DNA of 48,236 nt from Bacteroidota bacterium (GTDB lineage Bacteria > Bacteroidota > Rhodothermia > Rhodothermales > Bin80): the NCBI GenBank assembly GCA_028873925.1, contig JAPPNA010000115.1:1-48236 (forward strand), given 5' to 3'. The position numbers were made by a program, and so were the translations under genes. The notes beneath the pieces were generated by a model, which worked only from the letters and a program-made list of their open reading frames with translations, was not told the origin of the DNA and did not search any database. Shown here in pieces: positions 28,047-36,490 of this stretch (the first letter of the stretch is position 1; every line of letters begins with the position of its first letter).

Positions 28047-29264
28047 TCAGCTGCGGTCGGTCAGGACGCTGACCCCCGGCAGGTCACGTCCCTCCAGAAA
28101 CTGCAGCATAGCTCCGCCCCCGGTTGAGACGTGCGTGATCTGGGAGGCGAGTCCGGCCCGGTGTACGGCGGCGACGGAATCACCGCCACCCACCACAGTT
28201 ATGGCATTTTTGCGGGTAACTTCAGCAAGACCGGAGGCCATAGCGTGCGTTCCGGCTGCAAAGGCAGGCTTTTCAAAGACCCCCATAGGACCATTCCAGA
28301 TAATCGTGTTGGCACGCCGGAGAATGTCCAGGTATCGCTCAACGGTTGCCGGGCCGATATCCAGCCCCATGAATCCTGCGGGAATATCCCGCGACACAGT
28401 CCTGGCTTCCGCGGTTGCCCGGAGGTCGGTACTGACGATATGATCCACGGGCAGTTTAAGCTTGCCGGCGGCTGCGACAAACATATTCAACGCATCATCC
28501 ACCCAGTCATCTTCCACCAGAGAGGCACCGGTATTGAAGCCGCGAGCCTTCAGGAATGTGTAGCTCATGGCTCCACCGATCAGGATATGGTCGGCCATGG
28601 CGGCCAGACTGCGAATTACGCCGATCTTGTCGGAAACCTTGGCCCCGCCAAGCAGGGCGACGACCGGCGGGGTAGGATGATGCAGGGCATCTCCCAGCAG
28701 GCGGAGCTCACGCTCCAACAGCAGTCCGGCAGCGGCTTTGGGGATACGTTGCGCCACCCCTACATTGGAGGCATGTGCGCGATGAGCGGTGCCAAAAGCA
28801 TCATTAACAAACACGTCTCCCAATTGAGCCAGATCCTTGGCAAAATCCGCGTCATTACGCGTTTCGCCCGGATGGAATCGGGTGTTTTCCAACAGCAGTA
28901 CGGTGCCGTCCGGCATGCTGCGTAGCGTGCGGTCCACGAGGGGTCCCGTCGTGGAATTGCAGAAGCGAACCTTACCATCCAACAGTCCGCCGAGATGTTC
29001 GGCGACGGGGGCCAGACTGAGGGACGAATTGGGCTGTCCCTTAGGGCGCCCCAGATGGCTCAGCAGGATCGCCCTGCCGCCGGCCTCCATAATGGCACGC
29101 ACCGTGGGCAGGGCTGCCCGGATCCGCGTGTCGTCCGCCACGGCATACGATACGTCCTCAAAAGGCTGAGTCGGCGGGCGCTCACTCAGCGGCACGTTAA
29201 AGTCAACCCGGACGAGTACCTGGTGTCTGTCCAGGTCCAGGTCCGCCAGCGTAAGCTTGTTCAT
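28047..29264 (-). CDS. pgk: Phosphoglycerate kinase
   Basis: The 405-residue glycolytic enzyme transfers phosphate between 1,3-bisphosphoglycerate and ADP. Landmarks are VLVRVDFNVPL at the N-terminus, the substrate-binding SHLGRPKG, FVNDAFGTAHRAHAS, ALLGGAKVSDKI and the C-terminal nucleotide loop TVVGGGDSVAAV with HVSTGGGA. It lies 10 bases after gapA on the same strand, so the two form an operon for consecutive steps. The 193 bases beyond it, up to the restriction gene, hold no feature I can support. Confidence 0.97.
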   Translation of the reverse strand: MNKLTLADLDLDRHQVLVRVDFNVPLSERPPTQPFEDVSYAVADDTRIRAALPTVRAIMEAGGRAILLSHLGRPKGQPNSSLSLAPVAEHLGGLLDGKVRFCNSTTGPLVDRTLRSMPDGTVLLLENTRFHPGETRNDADFAKDLAQLGDVFVNDAFGTAHRAHASNVGVAQRIPKAAAGLLLERELRLLGDALHHPTPPVVALLGGAKVSDKIGVIRSLAAMADHILIGGAMSYTFLKARGFNTGASLVEDDWVDDALNMFVAAAGKLKLPVDHIVSTDLRATAEARTVSRDIPAGFMGLDIGPATVERYLDILRRANTIIWNGPMGVFEKPAFAAGTHAMASGLAEVTRKNAITVVGGGDSVAAVHRAGLASQITHVSTGGGAMLQFLEGRDLPGVSVLTDRS

Positions 29265-29274
29265 CAGACAGCCG

Positions 29275-30285
29275 TTACCCGGCCAGCTCCATCAGCCTGA
29301 GCGCAACATCCACCACCCGGTTGGAATACCCCCACTCATTATCATACCAGCCGAGGACCTTGACCGTAGATCCCTGGACCATGGTGGCCAGGCTGTCAAA
29401 AATCACAGAGTGCGGATCGTGAACGATGTCGATGGACACGATCGGAGCGGAGCAGTAGGCGACTATGCCGCTGAATGCGCTCGAGGCGGCGGTGCTGAAG
29501 GCCGCATTCACCTTTTCGGCCGTGGGGCTACCGTTCACCTGGACAGTCAGATCCGTTAGTGAGCCATCCGGGATCGGAACGCGCAGAGCCATGCCATCCA
29601 GTTTGCCCTGGAGGTGGGGCAGGACCAAGCCGACCGCCTTGGCCGCTCCCGTAGTGGTTGGTACGATGGAATAGGCGGCTGCACGCGCGCGTCGGAGATC
29701 TCTGTGCGGCGCATCCTGGATCCGCTGGTCACTCGTGTAGGCGTGCACTGTGGTCATCAGTCCCTGGGTGACCCCGAAGGCATCATCCAACACCTTGATC
29801 ATCGGGGCAATGCAGTTGGTTGTGCAGCTGGCATTGGAAACAATCTCTTCCCTGCCGGTCAGCAGGTCATCGTTAACGCCGAGTACTACGGTAGCGTCCA
29901 CCTGATCTTTGGCGGGCGCGGAAATGACGACCTTGCGCGCGCCGGCTGCGAGGTGTTTCTCCGCCGCCGAGCGCGACCGAAAAAATCCCGTGGATTCCAC
30001 CACCAGGTCACACCCCAGGTCGCCCCAGGGCAGATTGCCCGGATCGCGCTCGCTCAAGACGGGGATAACCAGATCGTCAATGCGGAGGCTATTACCCTCA
30101 ACACGCACATCCCCGTTGTACCTGCCGTGTACGCTGTCGTATTTGAAAAGGTGGGCCAGCGTCTGCGCACTGGTCAGATCGTTAACGGCTGCGATAGAGG
30201 CGGAATCGTCATCACGCTCCAACAGCGCGCGGAGCACGAGACGCCCGATGCGTCCAAAGCCGTTAATGCCAAGTGTGAGTGCCAT
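29275..30285 (-). CDS. gapA: Glyceraldehyde-3-phosphate dehydrogenase
   Basis: The protein has 336 residues. The NAD-binding start is LGINGFGRIGRLVLRAL, and catalytic Cys154 lies in SNASCTTNCIAPM. It makes 1,3-bisphosphoglycerate from glyceraldehyde-3-phosphate, the step before pgk. The open frame runs 16 codons upstream, but ATG 30285 gives the family's MxxxxGINGFGR start. A small hairpin sits about 30 bases upstream in its leader. Confidence 0.97.
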   Translation of the reverse strand: MALTLGINGFGRIGRLVLRALLERDDDSASIAAVNDLTSAQTLAHLFKYDSVHGRYNGDVRVEGNSLRIDDLVIPVLSERDPGNLPWGDLGCDLVVESTGFFRSRSAAEKHLAAGARKVVISAPAKDQVDATVVLGVNDDLLTGREEIVSNASCTTNCIAPMIKVLDDAFGVTQGLMTTVHAYTSDQRIQDAPHRDLRRARAAAYSIVPTTTGAAKAVGLVLPHLQGKLDGMALRVPIPDGSLTDLTVQVNGSPTAEKVNAAFSTAASSAFSGIVAYCSAPIVSIDIVHDPHSVIFDSLATMVQGSTVKVLGWYDNEWGYSNRVVDVALRLMELAG

Positions 30286-30314
30286 TAGTTCAGAGTGTTC
30301 AGAAATCAGGAAAA

Positions 30315-30328
30315 GGGGCATCTGCCCC
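30315..30328 (-). promoter_or_regulatory. Small hairpin in the gapA leader
   Basis: On the minus strand GGGGC-AGAT-GCCCC is followed by TTTTCC, 30 bases before the gapA ATG. Stem plus short T-run resembles a weak intrinsic terminator or a leader stem that could attenuate or stabilise the gapA-pgk mRNA. It could equally be chance. Confidence 0.3.
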
Positions 30329-30457
30329 GGCAACCTCTAAATCTACGAACCGCAGGCATGGCGTTGAATGAAGATCGTTTAAATAATCCGCGAATTCCGA
30401 CCCGCCGGAAACGAAAATGGGGCCACGGAATTAGAGGGTGCACCATACTTGGGAATC

Positions 30458-31159
30458 ATGGCAAAGATAAGAGGCCCCAAGACCATCACCGGGCAGAGTA
30501 GAGATGCCGCCGGAGTCAAGGGGGGATGGATGTGGACTCTGCGGGAGTTCTACGAAGATAACAAGCGCCTCGTCACCTGGCTGGGCGTGGGGGCGGCGGT
30601 AATCGTCGCCGGCATTTTCGGCTTCAATTACATTCAGGGGGCGCAATCCAAAAGTGCCGATGAGGCGCTCGGCAGCATTCTGAAGCACTATGAGGCCGCC
30701 GAGTATCGGATTGCCCTGGAGGGCACCGGTGAGACGTTGGGACTGTTGGATGTGATTGACCGCTACGATGGTACGGCGGCGGGGAATCTGGCGCGATTCT
30801 ATGCCGGCGACGCGTTGTTCCGACTGGCGGATTACGAAGGTGCACTGGAGCACTTTGAGCAGTTTGATGCCGACAATGACATTGTGGGGGCCAGCGTCGT
30901 GGCGGGCCGCGCGGCCATTTACGAAATGAACGGCGAATTTGAACGGGCCGGCGAATTGTTTGAGCGTGCGGCCGGCTTGCAGTACAATCTGGTGCATGGT
31001 CCGCGCTATCTGATGTCGTCCGCGCGGGCGTACATGCAGGTGGCAGCGTATGACAGGGCGCGGGATGTACTGGAGGAGCTTCAGGAGGAGTATCCCGATT
31101 CAGACCTGGCCGATGAGGTTACGTACCAGTTGGGCTTCGTGAGTGCCCGTCTGAACTGA
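30458..31159 (+). CDS. Membrane-anchored TPR protein (YfgM-like)
   Basis: The 233-residue protein has a cytoplasmic N-terminus, one membrane span near residues 38-59 (LVTWLGVGAAVIVAGIFGFNYI) and a periplasmic part of helical tetratricopeptide repeats (for example YAGDALFRLADYEGALEHFEQF, then YMQVAAYDRARDVLEELQEEYPDS). The layout matches YfgM/BamD-like scaffold proteins that bind partners. I start at ATG 30458 rather than an in-frame TTG three codons earlier. It is followed after 9 bases by a response regulator, so they are likely co-transcribed. Confidence 0.75.
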   Translation: MAKIRGPKTITGQSRDAAGVKGGWMWTLREFYEDNKRLVTWLGVGAAVIVAGIFGFNYIQGAQSKSADEALGSILKHYEAAEYRIALEGTGETLGLLDVIDRYDGTAAGNLARFYAGDALFRLADYEGALEHFEQFDADNDIVGASVVAGRAAIYEMNGEFERAGELFERAAGLQYNLVHGPRYLMSSARAYMQVAAYDRARDVLEELQEEYPDSDLADEVTYQLGFVSARLN

Positions 31160-31168
31160 TGTCGGGTG

Positions 31169-32554
31169 ATGGCTGCGCCGCGCATTCTTGTAGTAGACGA
31201 CGAGGCAAGCATTCGGCGTGCGCTCCGGGAGATTCTGGAATACGAGTCCTTTGAAGTAATTGAAGCGGCTGATGGTGCGGCGGCGTTGGACTGCTTGCGG
31301 AAAAGCAGCTTTGATGCTGTTCTGCTGGACATCAAGATGCCGCGGAAGGATGGCCTGGAGGTGTTGTCGGAGTGTGTGGAAGCCTGGCCGGAATTGCCGG
31401 TGATCATGATTTCGGGACACGCGGATATCCGTACCGCGGTAGAGGCCACCCGACAGGGAGCGTTCCACTTCATTGAAAAACCGCCGGATCTTCAGCATTT
31501 GCTGGTGACTGTACGGTCCGCACTGAAAAAGGGAAAACTTGTGGTGGAGAATCGGCGTTTGCGCCAGACCCTGGCGCAGAGCAAGGAGAAGGCACTGGTG
31601 CCGATCCTGGGGGAGAGTGCGGCGATCCGGCAGACCAAGGACACCCTGGCTCGGGTTGCGCCGACGGAGGCCCGCGTGCTCATCACCGGGGAGCCCGGCA
31701 CGGGCAAGGAGCTGGCGGCCCGCTGGATTCATCACGGCAGCCCCCGATCGGAAGGCCCCATGATCGCGGTCAATTGCGCGGCGATTCCTGCCGAACTCAT
31801 AGAGAGTGAGCTGTTCGGGCACGAAAAAGGCTCATTCACCGGGGCGGTTAAGCGACGTATCGGCAAGTTTGAGCAGGCTGATCGGGGCACGCTTTTTCTG
31901 GATGAAATCGGCGACATGAGCCTATCGGCGCAGGCGAAAGTGCTGCGTGCCCTCCAGGAAAACAGGATCACCCGCGTCGGAGGGGATCGTGCCATCAAGG
32001 TGGATGTGCGAATCATTGCGGCGACCAACAAGGACCTCCGCAAGAGCATAGCCGACGAAGCGTTCCGGGAGGACTTGTATCACCGGTTGAGTGTGATTCT
32101 GGTACCGATGCCGCCGCTGCGTGAGCGCACGGGAGATGTGTCGATACTGCTGAAGCACTTTGCCCGGCAGCTGGCCCGGCGCAACGGGCTGGCCGCCAAG
32201 AAGTTTGCTCCGAAGGCCGTACGGGCGCTTTCCGCTCTGCCTTGGCCCGGCAATGTACGTGAGATCAGCAATGTGGTTGAGCGGCTGCTGATTCTGAGCC
32301 GGCAGCCGGAGATCACGGCCCGTGATGTGGCGCGGTATGTGCAGCCGACCTCTGGAGCTGCTTACGGTTTGTCTTCGCTGATGGAGGAATCCTGCGATCT
32401 TGGCGAGTTTCGTGACAGGGCGGAAAAGATGTTTCTGCACCACAAGCTGGAATCGAATGATTGGGACGTTCGTCAAACGGCCCGGGCCCTAGGTATGCAG
32501 AGCGGCTCATTAGCTGCGCGGATGCGAAAATTCAACCTCGGCGGACATGCCTGA
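31169..32554 (+). CDS. Sigma-54-dependent response regulator (NtrC family)
   Basis: The protein has 461 residues. The receiver domain is residues 1-120, with phospho-acceptor Asp54 in LLDIKMP. The AAA+ domain has Walker A GEPGTGKE, the sigma-54 contact loop GSFTGA (a variant of GAFTGA) and Walker B TLFLDEIGDM. The Fis-type helix-turn-helix is at the C-terminus (VRQTARALGMQSGSLAARM). It should activate sigma-54 promoters after phosphorylation. No histidine kinase is encoded nearby, so the sensor is elsewhere. The stop overlaps the next gene's start by 8 bases. ATG 31169 is chosen over GTG 31166. Confidence 0.93.
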   Translation: MAAPRILVVDDEASIRRALREILEYESFEVIEAADGAAALDCLRKSSFDAVLLDIKMPRKDGLEVLSECVEAWPELPVIMISGHADIRTAVEATRQGAFHFIEKPPDLQHLLVTVRSALKKGKLVVENRRLRQTLAQSKEKALVPILGESAAIRQTKDTLARVAPTEARVLITGEPGTGKELAARWIHHGSPRSEGPMIAVNCAAIPAELIESELFGHEKGSFTGAVKRRIGKFEQADRGTLFLDEIGDMSLSAQAKVLRALQENRITRVGGDRAIKVDVRIIAATNKDLRKSIADEAFREDLYHRLSVILVPMPPLRERTGDVSILLKHFARQLARRNGLAAKKFAPKAVRALSALPWPGNVREISNVVERLLILSRQPEITARDVARYVQPTSGAAYGLSSLMEESCDLGEFRDRAEKMFLHHKLESNDWDVRQTARALGMQSGSLAARMRKFNLGGHA

Positions 32555-33821
32555 CAAAGCTCCCCGCTGTGCATGTCAGTTGGCACGATGGGCGCTCGCG
32601 TCCCTTTGCGGCATGCTGTTGGGGATCGGTCAGCTGGCTCAGGCCCAGAATGGTGGCTCACTACGGGTCTTCCTGGATTGCGGCCGGTGTGATGAGTCGC
32701 GCGTTCGGACGGAGATTCCGTTTGTGGATTACGTTCGGGATCCCCAGATGGCGGATGTGCACATCTTTGTAACCACCAACTTCACGGTACTGAGCGGTCG
32801 CGAATTGGAACTGAGTTTTATCGGCCTCAATGAACACAGCCGCTCCAACATTACCCTTAAGCGTACCGTACCGCAGAATTCCTCCGGCGAAGAGGCGCGC
32901 ACGATACTGCATGACGCGATCCGTGTGGGGCTCATTCCGTTCGTGGAACAGCAGCGGCTGACGGCGGATTTTTCGGTCGTGTATTCGGGAGACCGCACCG
33001 AGACACTGGAGCAGCAGTTGGAAGCGGACCCCTGGCACCACTGGGTGTTCAATATTTACGGCGGAGATTTTGAGCTGGATCTGGAGTCCAATCGCACCGT
33101 GTTCGATTCCCGTTGGGGCTTTTATGCGGATCATCGGAGCGAGACCTGGAAGATTCGCGTTCGGCCATATTTCAACTACGATCTGGTGCGCATCAAGCGC
33201 GGCGACAATCCTACGGTCCGCAGCAGCATTTCGCGGCATGGATTGGACAGCTATCTGATCAGGAGTCTGGGTCCGCACTGGTCGCTCGGTGTGTTCGGCA
33301 CCTATCTGACGCGGAATGACCGCAACTTGGAGCATTACGGTTCACTGGTACCGGGCATCGAATACAGCCTGCTGCCGTATGAGGTGGCCACCCGGCGTGC
33401 CATCACCTTTGTTTATACGCTGGGAATGGCTTATGTGGACTACTTTGAGGAGACCATTTTCAACCGGATCGAGGAGTGGCTGCCGCGGCATGAGATCGAT
33501 GCGACCGTCGCCGTCCGGCAGCCCTGGGGCGATATATACAGCGGCGTTGAGGCTTCCCAGTACCTCCATGATTCGTCCAAGCAGCGCGCGGAAATCTTCA
33601 CCAGCCTATCCGTGCGGCTCTTCGCTGGATTCTCGCTGGATGTGGAGGGCCGCTTTGAGATGATCCGCGACCAGCTTTCGCTGCCGCTCGGAGACGCATC
33701 ACTGCAGGACGTGCTGCTGCAGCAGCGGGAGTTGGCGACGGACTATAATGTTAGTGCAGCGATTGCGGTGTCCTACACCTTCGGCTCAAGCTTCGCCAAT
33801 GTGGTCAACACGCGCTTTTGA
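32547..33821 (+). CDS. Outer-membrane beta-barrel protein of unknown function
   Basis: The 424-residue protein has a signal peptide (ASLCGMLLGIGQLAQAQ, cleavage near residue 34). An N-terminal periplasmic domain (about 38-150: VFLDCGRCDESRVRTEI, VHIFVTTN) is followed by alternating strands such as WKIRVRPYFNYDL and WSLGVFGTYLTRND. A C-terminal Phe is typical of barrel proteins. I do not know the family's role. It overlaps the NtrC-type regulator by 8 bases, implying coupled translation. Its 3' end was copied in the tandem duplication that starts at 33764. Confidence 0.7.
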   Translation: MPDKAPRCACQLARWALASLCGMLLGIGQLAQAQNGGSLRVFLDCGRCDESRVRTEIPFVDYVRDPQMADVHIFVTTNFTVLSGRELELSFIGLNEHSRSNITLKRTVPQNSSGEEARTILHDAIRVGLIPFVEQQRLTADFSVVYSGDRTETLEQQLEADPWHHWVFNIYGGDFELDLESNRTVFDSRWGFYADHRSETWKIRVRPYFNYDLVRIKRGDNPTVRSSISRHGLDSYLIRSLGPHWSLGVFGTYLTRNDRNLEHYGSLVPGIEYSLLPYEVATRRAITFVYTLGMAYVDYFEETIFNRIEEWLPRHEIDATVAVRQPWGDIYSGVEASQYLHDSSKQRAEIFTSLSVRLFAGFSLDVEGRFEMIRDQLSLPLGDASLQDVLLQQRELATDYNVSAAIAVSYTFGSSFANVVNTRF

Positions 33822-34110
33822 GTGCGTCTGCCCTGGCATGTTCCGCTCCGCGATCCACCACTCCATTTGGGGTACCCCCTTTTCCTCGGCAGCGCCAGCA
33901 TCCAACTTTGCCCGATTGCGTGGTGATCGGCCGGTGCTTACGGAGGTCGGGGCGGGATTACGATGCCGGGCCTCCATTAAATGGGGGCGCGATCGTGTCC
34001 CCCAAGCAATACCCTACAGCGCCAATTCCACCAGAAGATCCCCCGCTCAGGAACCCGAAACCGGCCAACGCGTATATCCCGTTTTGTCGGAATCACTCCA
34101 GAATGGGTAT
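33822..34110 (+). other. Duplicated leader of the secreted-protein gene, copy 1
   Basis: This 289-base stretch between the outer-membrane gene and the secreted-protein ATG holds no gene I can support, although a long frame runs through it. It is alignable with 36163-36490 but more diverged than the coding ends. A TATATC box (34073-34078) matches the -10 of copy 2, but the sequence carrying the -35 box in copy 2 is missing here. Confidence 0.55.
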
Positions 34111-35358
34111 ATGAAAAATCACAGAACTTTGAGTATCACGGTCCTGATGCTGCTGGCTATGGCTGCTGTCCCTGTGCAGGCCCAAGTTGAATTACGGCAA
34201 GGGGGTGTCAGCCTTGAACGAGGTGTGGAATCCGGCTCATCCCTTCAGCACCGATCGGGTGCCTCCGACTGTCAGGTGGGGCAGGTGCTCAGCCCCGGCG
34301 AATCCTGTACGGTCGGATCCCAGACTTTCCAGGTGCTGTCAGACGGCAGCGGCAGATTCGGTGGTATCACCGCAGGCACCAGCACAACCTTTAATGATTT
34401 TAAGCCCTCCAGAATCTCCCGGACAAACAACTGGCGCATAGATGCAGTGCCGGGATCGGTGAGTTCGGAATTCGTTGATATTCAATATGATCAGGGAGAG
34501 GCAGTCGGTGCGGGCGGCGAACGGCTTTTGTTCGCTCGCGTGCCGGAGCATGTAATAGTGGCTACGCGGTTCGCGCCCAAGACCGACTCGGGAGATGATA
34601 GAGATGTAAGACTTGAAAAAATCTGGTTTGCACCCTATTTTGAGAATCAGTTTGGGGATTCTTCACTGCCTGAAAGCTCGCCCCGGGATCTTATCGTCTT
34701 CATTTATGCGGACCAGGAAGGTGCACCGGGGGCGGAATTGTTTTCGAAAGAGTTCTCGGATACGAGGGCTTTTGATGTTGCAAGATTGACTTTGAAATTC
34801 CTTGAATTGGACCTGTCAAATGAGGGCATCGGAACGCTGCCGGATGTGGTCCACATTGCCTTTGGGAATGCGGGGAGCGACCGAAACTACTTGAACCTAG
34901 GACCCGCCCCTTACACAAAGGAAAACGTGTCCCATGTCTATCCGATTGGAGTGGGTTGGGAACCGTTGTGGGATGTGACTACTGACACCGGCCTATCATA
35001 TTGGGGTACAGTTATACCCATTCGCGCCCGCTTCCTTCTCGGCGGCACTTCGGTGAGCGTTGAGCAGGGAATTCTGCCGGAAGCGCTGGTGGTGCATGGT
35101 AATTATCCCAATCCGTTTCGGCAGGAGACACGACTTGAGTTTGACCTTCCTCTGCCAGCCCGTGTAGCCGTGGAAATCTTTGATATGACAGGTCGGCGGG
35201 TGCTGACGGTACCCCCGTCAGATATGGCGGCCGGATGGCAGCACCACATTACGGTGGATGGCCGATCGCTGCCGCCTGGACACTACTTTTATCAGATGGC
35301 AGTTTCCTCGGCGGAAGGCTCTTCCCTGCAGACGGGCCACCTCGTGCGGGTGCGGTAG
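34111..35358 (+). CDS. Type IX-secreted protein with C-terminal sorting domain (copy 1)
   Basis: The 415-residue protein has a signal peptide (TLSITVLMLLAMAAVPVQAQ, residues 6-25). A short Cys-containing module SDCQVGQVLSPGESCTVGS is near 53-71. A core of unknown function (about 85-315) is followed by a type A sorting domain (about 330-415) with NYPNPF, VAVEIFDMTGRRV and LPPGHYFYQM. This tail directs proteins through the type IX system to the cell surface, where PorU cleaves it. I start at ATG 34111, since the open frame upstream runs through non-conserved leader. The partner copy (36491-37753) has near-identical ends but a different core. Confidence 0.85.
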   Translation: MKNHRTLSITVLMLLAMAAVPVQAQVELRQGGVSLERGVESGSSLQHRSGASDCQVGQVLSPGESCTVGSQTFQVLSDGSGRFGGITAGTSTTFNDFKPSRISRTNNWRIDAVPGSVSSEFVDIQYDQGEAVGAGGERLLFARVPEHVIVATRFAPKTDSGDDRDVRLEKIWFAPYFENQFGDSSLPESSPRDLIVFIYADQEGAPGAELFSKEFSDTRAFDVARLTLKFLELDLSNEGIGTLPDVVHIAFGNAGSDRNYLNLGPAPYTKENVSHVYPIGVGWEPLWDVTTDTGLSYWGTVIPIRARFLLGGTSVSVEQGILPEALVVHGNYPNPFRQETRLEFDLPLPARVAVEIFDMTGRRVLTVPPSDMAAGWQHHITVDGRSLPPGHYFYQMAVSSAEGSSLQTGHLVRVR

Positions 35359-35562
35359 GCCTCCGGCGTGCGGTTTGCTGGCGGGGTGCTGCACGGGAGC
35401 GCCATCTGTTATGATGGGCGGTGTCCCTATGCTTCGGTGTCATCAGTCCCGGCACTATGTGACCCCCGATCCACCCGTAATCATTTGTGTAACATTGCCT
35501 GCCTAAGCCAGACACGATCGTAAGACACATGGTCACACAGGGCGGACATCACTTCATTGACG

Positions 35563-36104
35563 ATGGCATTGCTTGAGGCGGTTGGGCTGAAGAAAGGCTT
35601 CCTGACGGGAGCCGGAGTGCGGCTGGAAGTCCTTAAGGGGGTATCGCTCACCGTGCATCCGGGCGAGATCGTGGCCATCATGGGGGCTGGCGGTACGGGA
35701 AAGAGCACATTGCTCTACTTGCTGGGAGGGCTGGACCGGGCGGATCTTCTATAGACGGAGCGGATTTTCTGGCGCAGAATGATGGGGATCTGAGCAGGTT
35801 TCGCAACCGGCCAATCGGGTTTGTATTCCAGTTTCACCACCTGCTGCCTGAATTCAGCGCGCTGGAAAATGTCATCATGCTGGCCCTGATCAGCAGGGCC
35901 CCCAGGGATGCGACGCAACAGCGGGCGCGGGCGCTGATGAACGAGCTGGCCCTCATCCTGGCGGATGAGTCTTCGGGCAGTCTGGATACCCGGTCCGCGG
36001 AGTCTCTGCATCAGGAGATCATACGCCTCAGTCGGGTCCACCACCAGGCGTTTGTGATCGCAACCCACAACCCGAAACTGAGTCAGCTCTGTGACCGGGT
36101 CCTA
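35563..36104 (+). pseudogene. lolD: Degraded LolD-type ABC ATPase (copy 1)
   Basis: Compared with the intact copy at 37958, this copy has a net 10-base loss near 35745 (11 bases removed, one added) that shifts the frame to a TAG stop after about 63 codons. It also has a 93-base deletion near 35937 that removes the ABC signature LSGGEQQR. The Walker A serine is changed to glycine, and the 3' end is cut off where the second duplication unit begins. The deletion endpoints match a 15-base direct repeat (GCGCGGGCGCTGATG) in the intact gene. No functional ATPase can result. Confidence 0.93.
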
Positions 36105-36162
36105 TGCGGTGTCCTACACCTTCGGCTCAAGCTTCACCAATGTGGCCAACACGCGCTCTTGA
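36105..36162 (+). pseudogene. Tail fragment of the outer-membrane protein gene
   Basis: These 58 bases encode AVSYTFGSSFTNVANTRS and a TGA stop. The parental gene ends AVSYTFGSSFANVVNTRF. The fragment has no start of its own and has lost the C-terminal Phe. It is a passenger of the duplication and marks its left boundary. Confidence 0.88.
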
Positions 36163-36490
36163 GTGCGTCTGCCCTGGCACATTCCGCTCCGCGATACCCC
36201 CACTTCATTTGGGATAGCCCCCTTTTCCTCGGCAGCGCCAGCATCCAACTTCGCCCGAGTGTGTGGTGATCGGCCGGGGCTTGCGGAGGTCGGGGTGGGA
36301 TTCCGATGCCGGGCCTCCCTTACATCAAGGGCGCAATCATGTCCCCCACGGAATACCCCACAGCGCCAATTTCACCAGAAGATCCCCCGCTCAGGAACCC
36401 GAAACCGACCAAAATGGCCCTAAAAAATTTGCTTTTCTGTTCGGCCAACACGTATATTGCGTTCAGTCGGAATCATTCCTGAATGGGTAT
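36163..36490 (+). other. Duplicated leader of the secreted-protein gene, copy 2
   Basis: This 328-base non-coding stretch matches 33822-34110 with many substitutions plus about 39 extra bases. The extra sequence (around 36415-36447) is AT-rich and carries the -35 half of the candidate promoter at 36429-36458. I see no gene or RNA here. Confidence 0.55.
36429..36458 (+). promoter_or_regulatory. Sigma-70-like promoter of secreted-protein copy 2
   Basis: TTGCTT (36429-36434), an 18-base spacer and TATATT (36453-36458) lie 32 bases before ATG 36491. The -35 core equals those of the HNH and msrP promoters. The corresponding place in copy 1 lacks the -35 box. Confidence 0.5.

Larger units (their letters stand above)
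33764..36104 (+). repeat. Tandem duplication, copy 1 (2.34 kb)
   Basis: This segment begins inside the last 58 bases of the outer-membrane gene and runs through a type IX secreted protein to the middle of a LolD-type gene. It is repeated at 36105-38603. The junction at 36104/36105 joins LolD sequence (GGGTCCTA) directly to the outer-membrane gene tail (TGCGGTGTCC) with one base of shared sequence. The copies differ by 39 bases in the leader, 15 in the secreted gene and 103 in lolD. The stretch 35104-35633 is identical to 37499-38028 by my reading. Confidence 0.93.

Noticed and set aside
33748-34110. Upstream extension of the first secreted protein
   Set aside because: The frame is open to 33748 but overlaps the outer-membrane gene, lacks a signal peptide there, and the leader is more diverged between copies than the coding ends. 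ATG 34111 begins a proper signal peptide.
35249-35536. 95-codon minus-strand frame repeated identically at 37644-37931
   Set aside because: Its identity between copies only reflects the identical DNA of the duplication; it covers the end of the secreted gene and the spacer and has no coding features.
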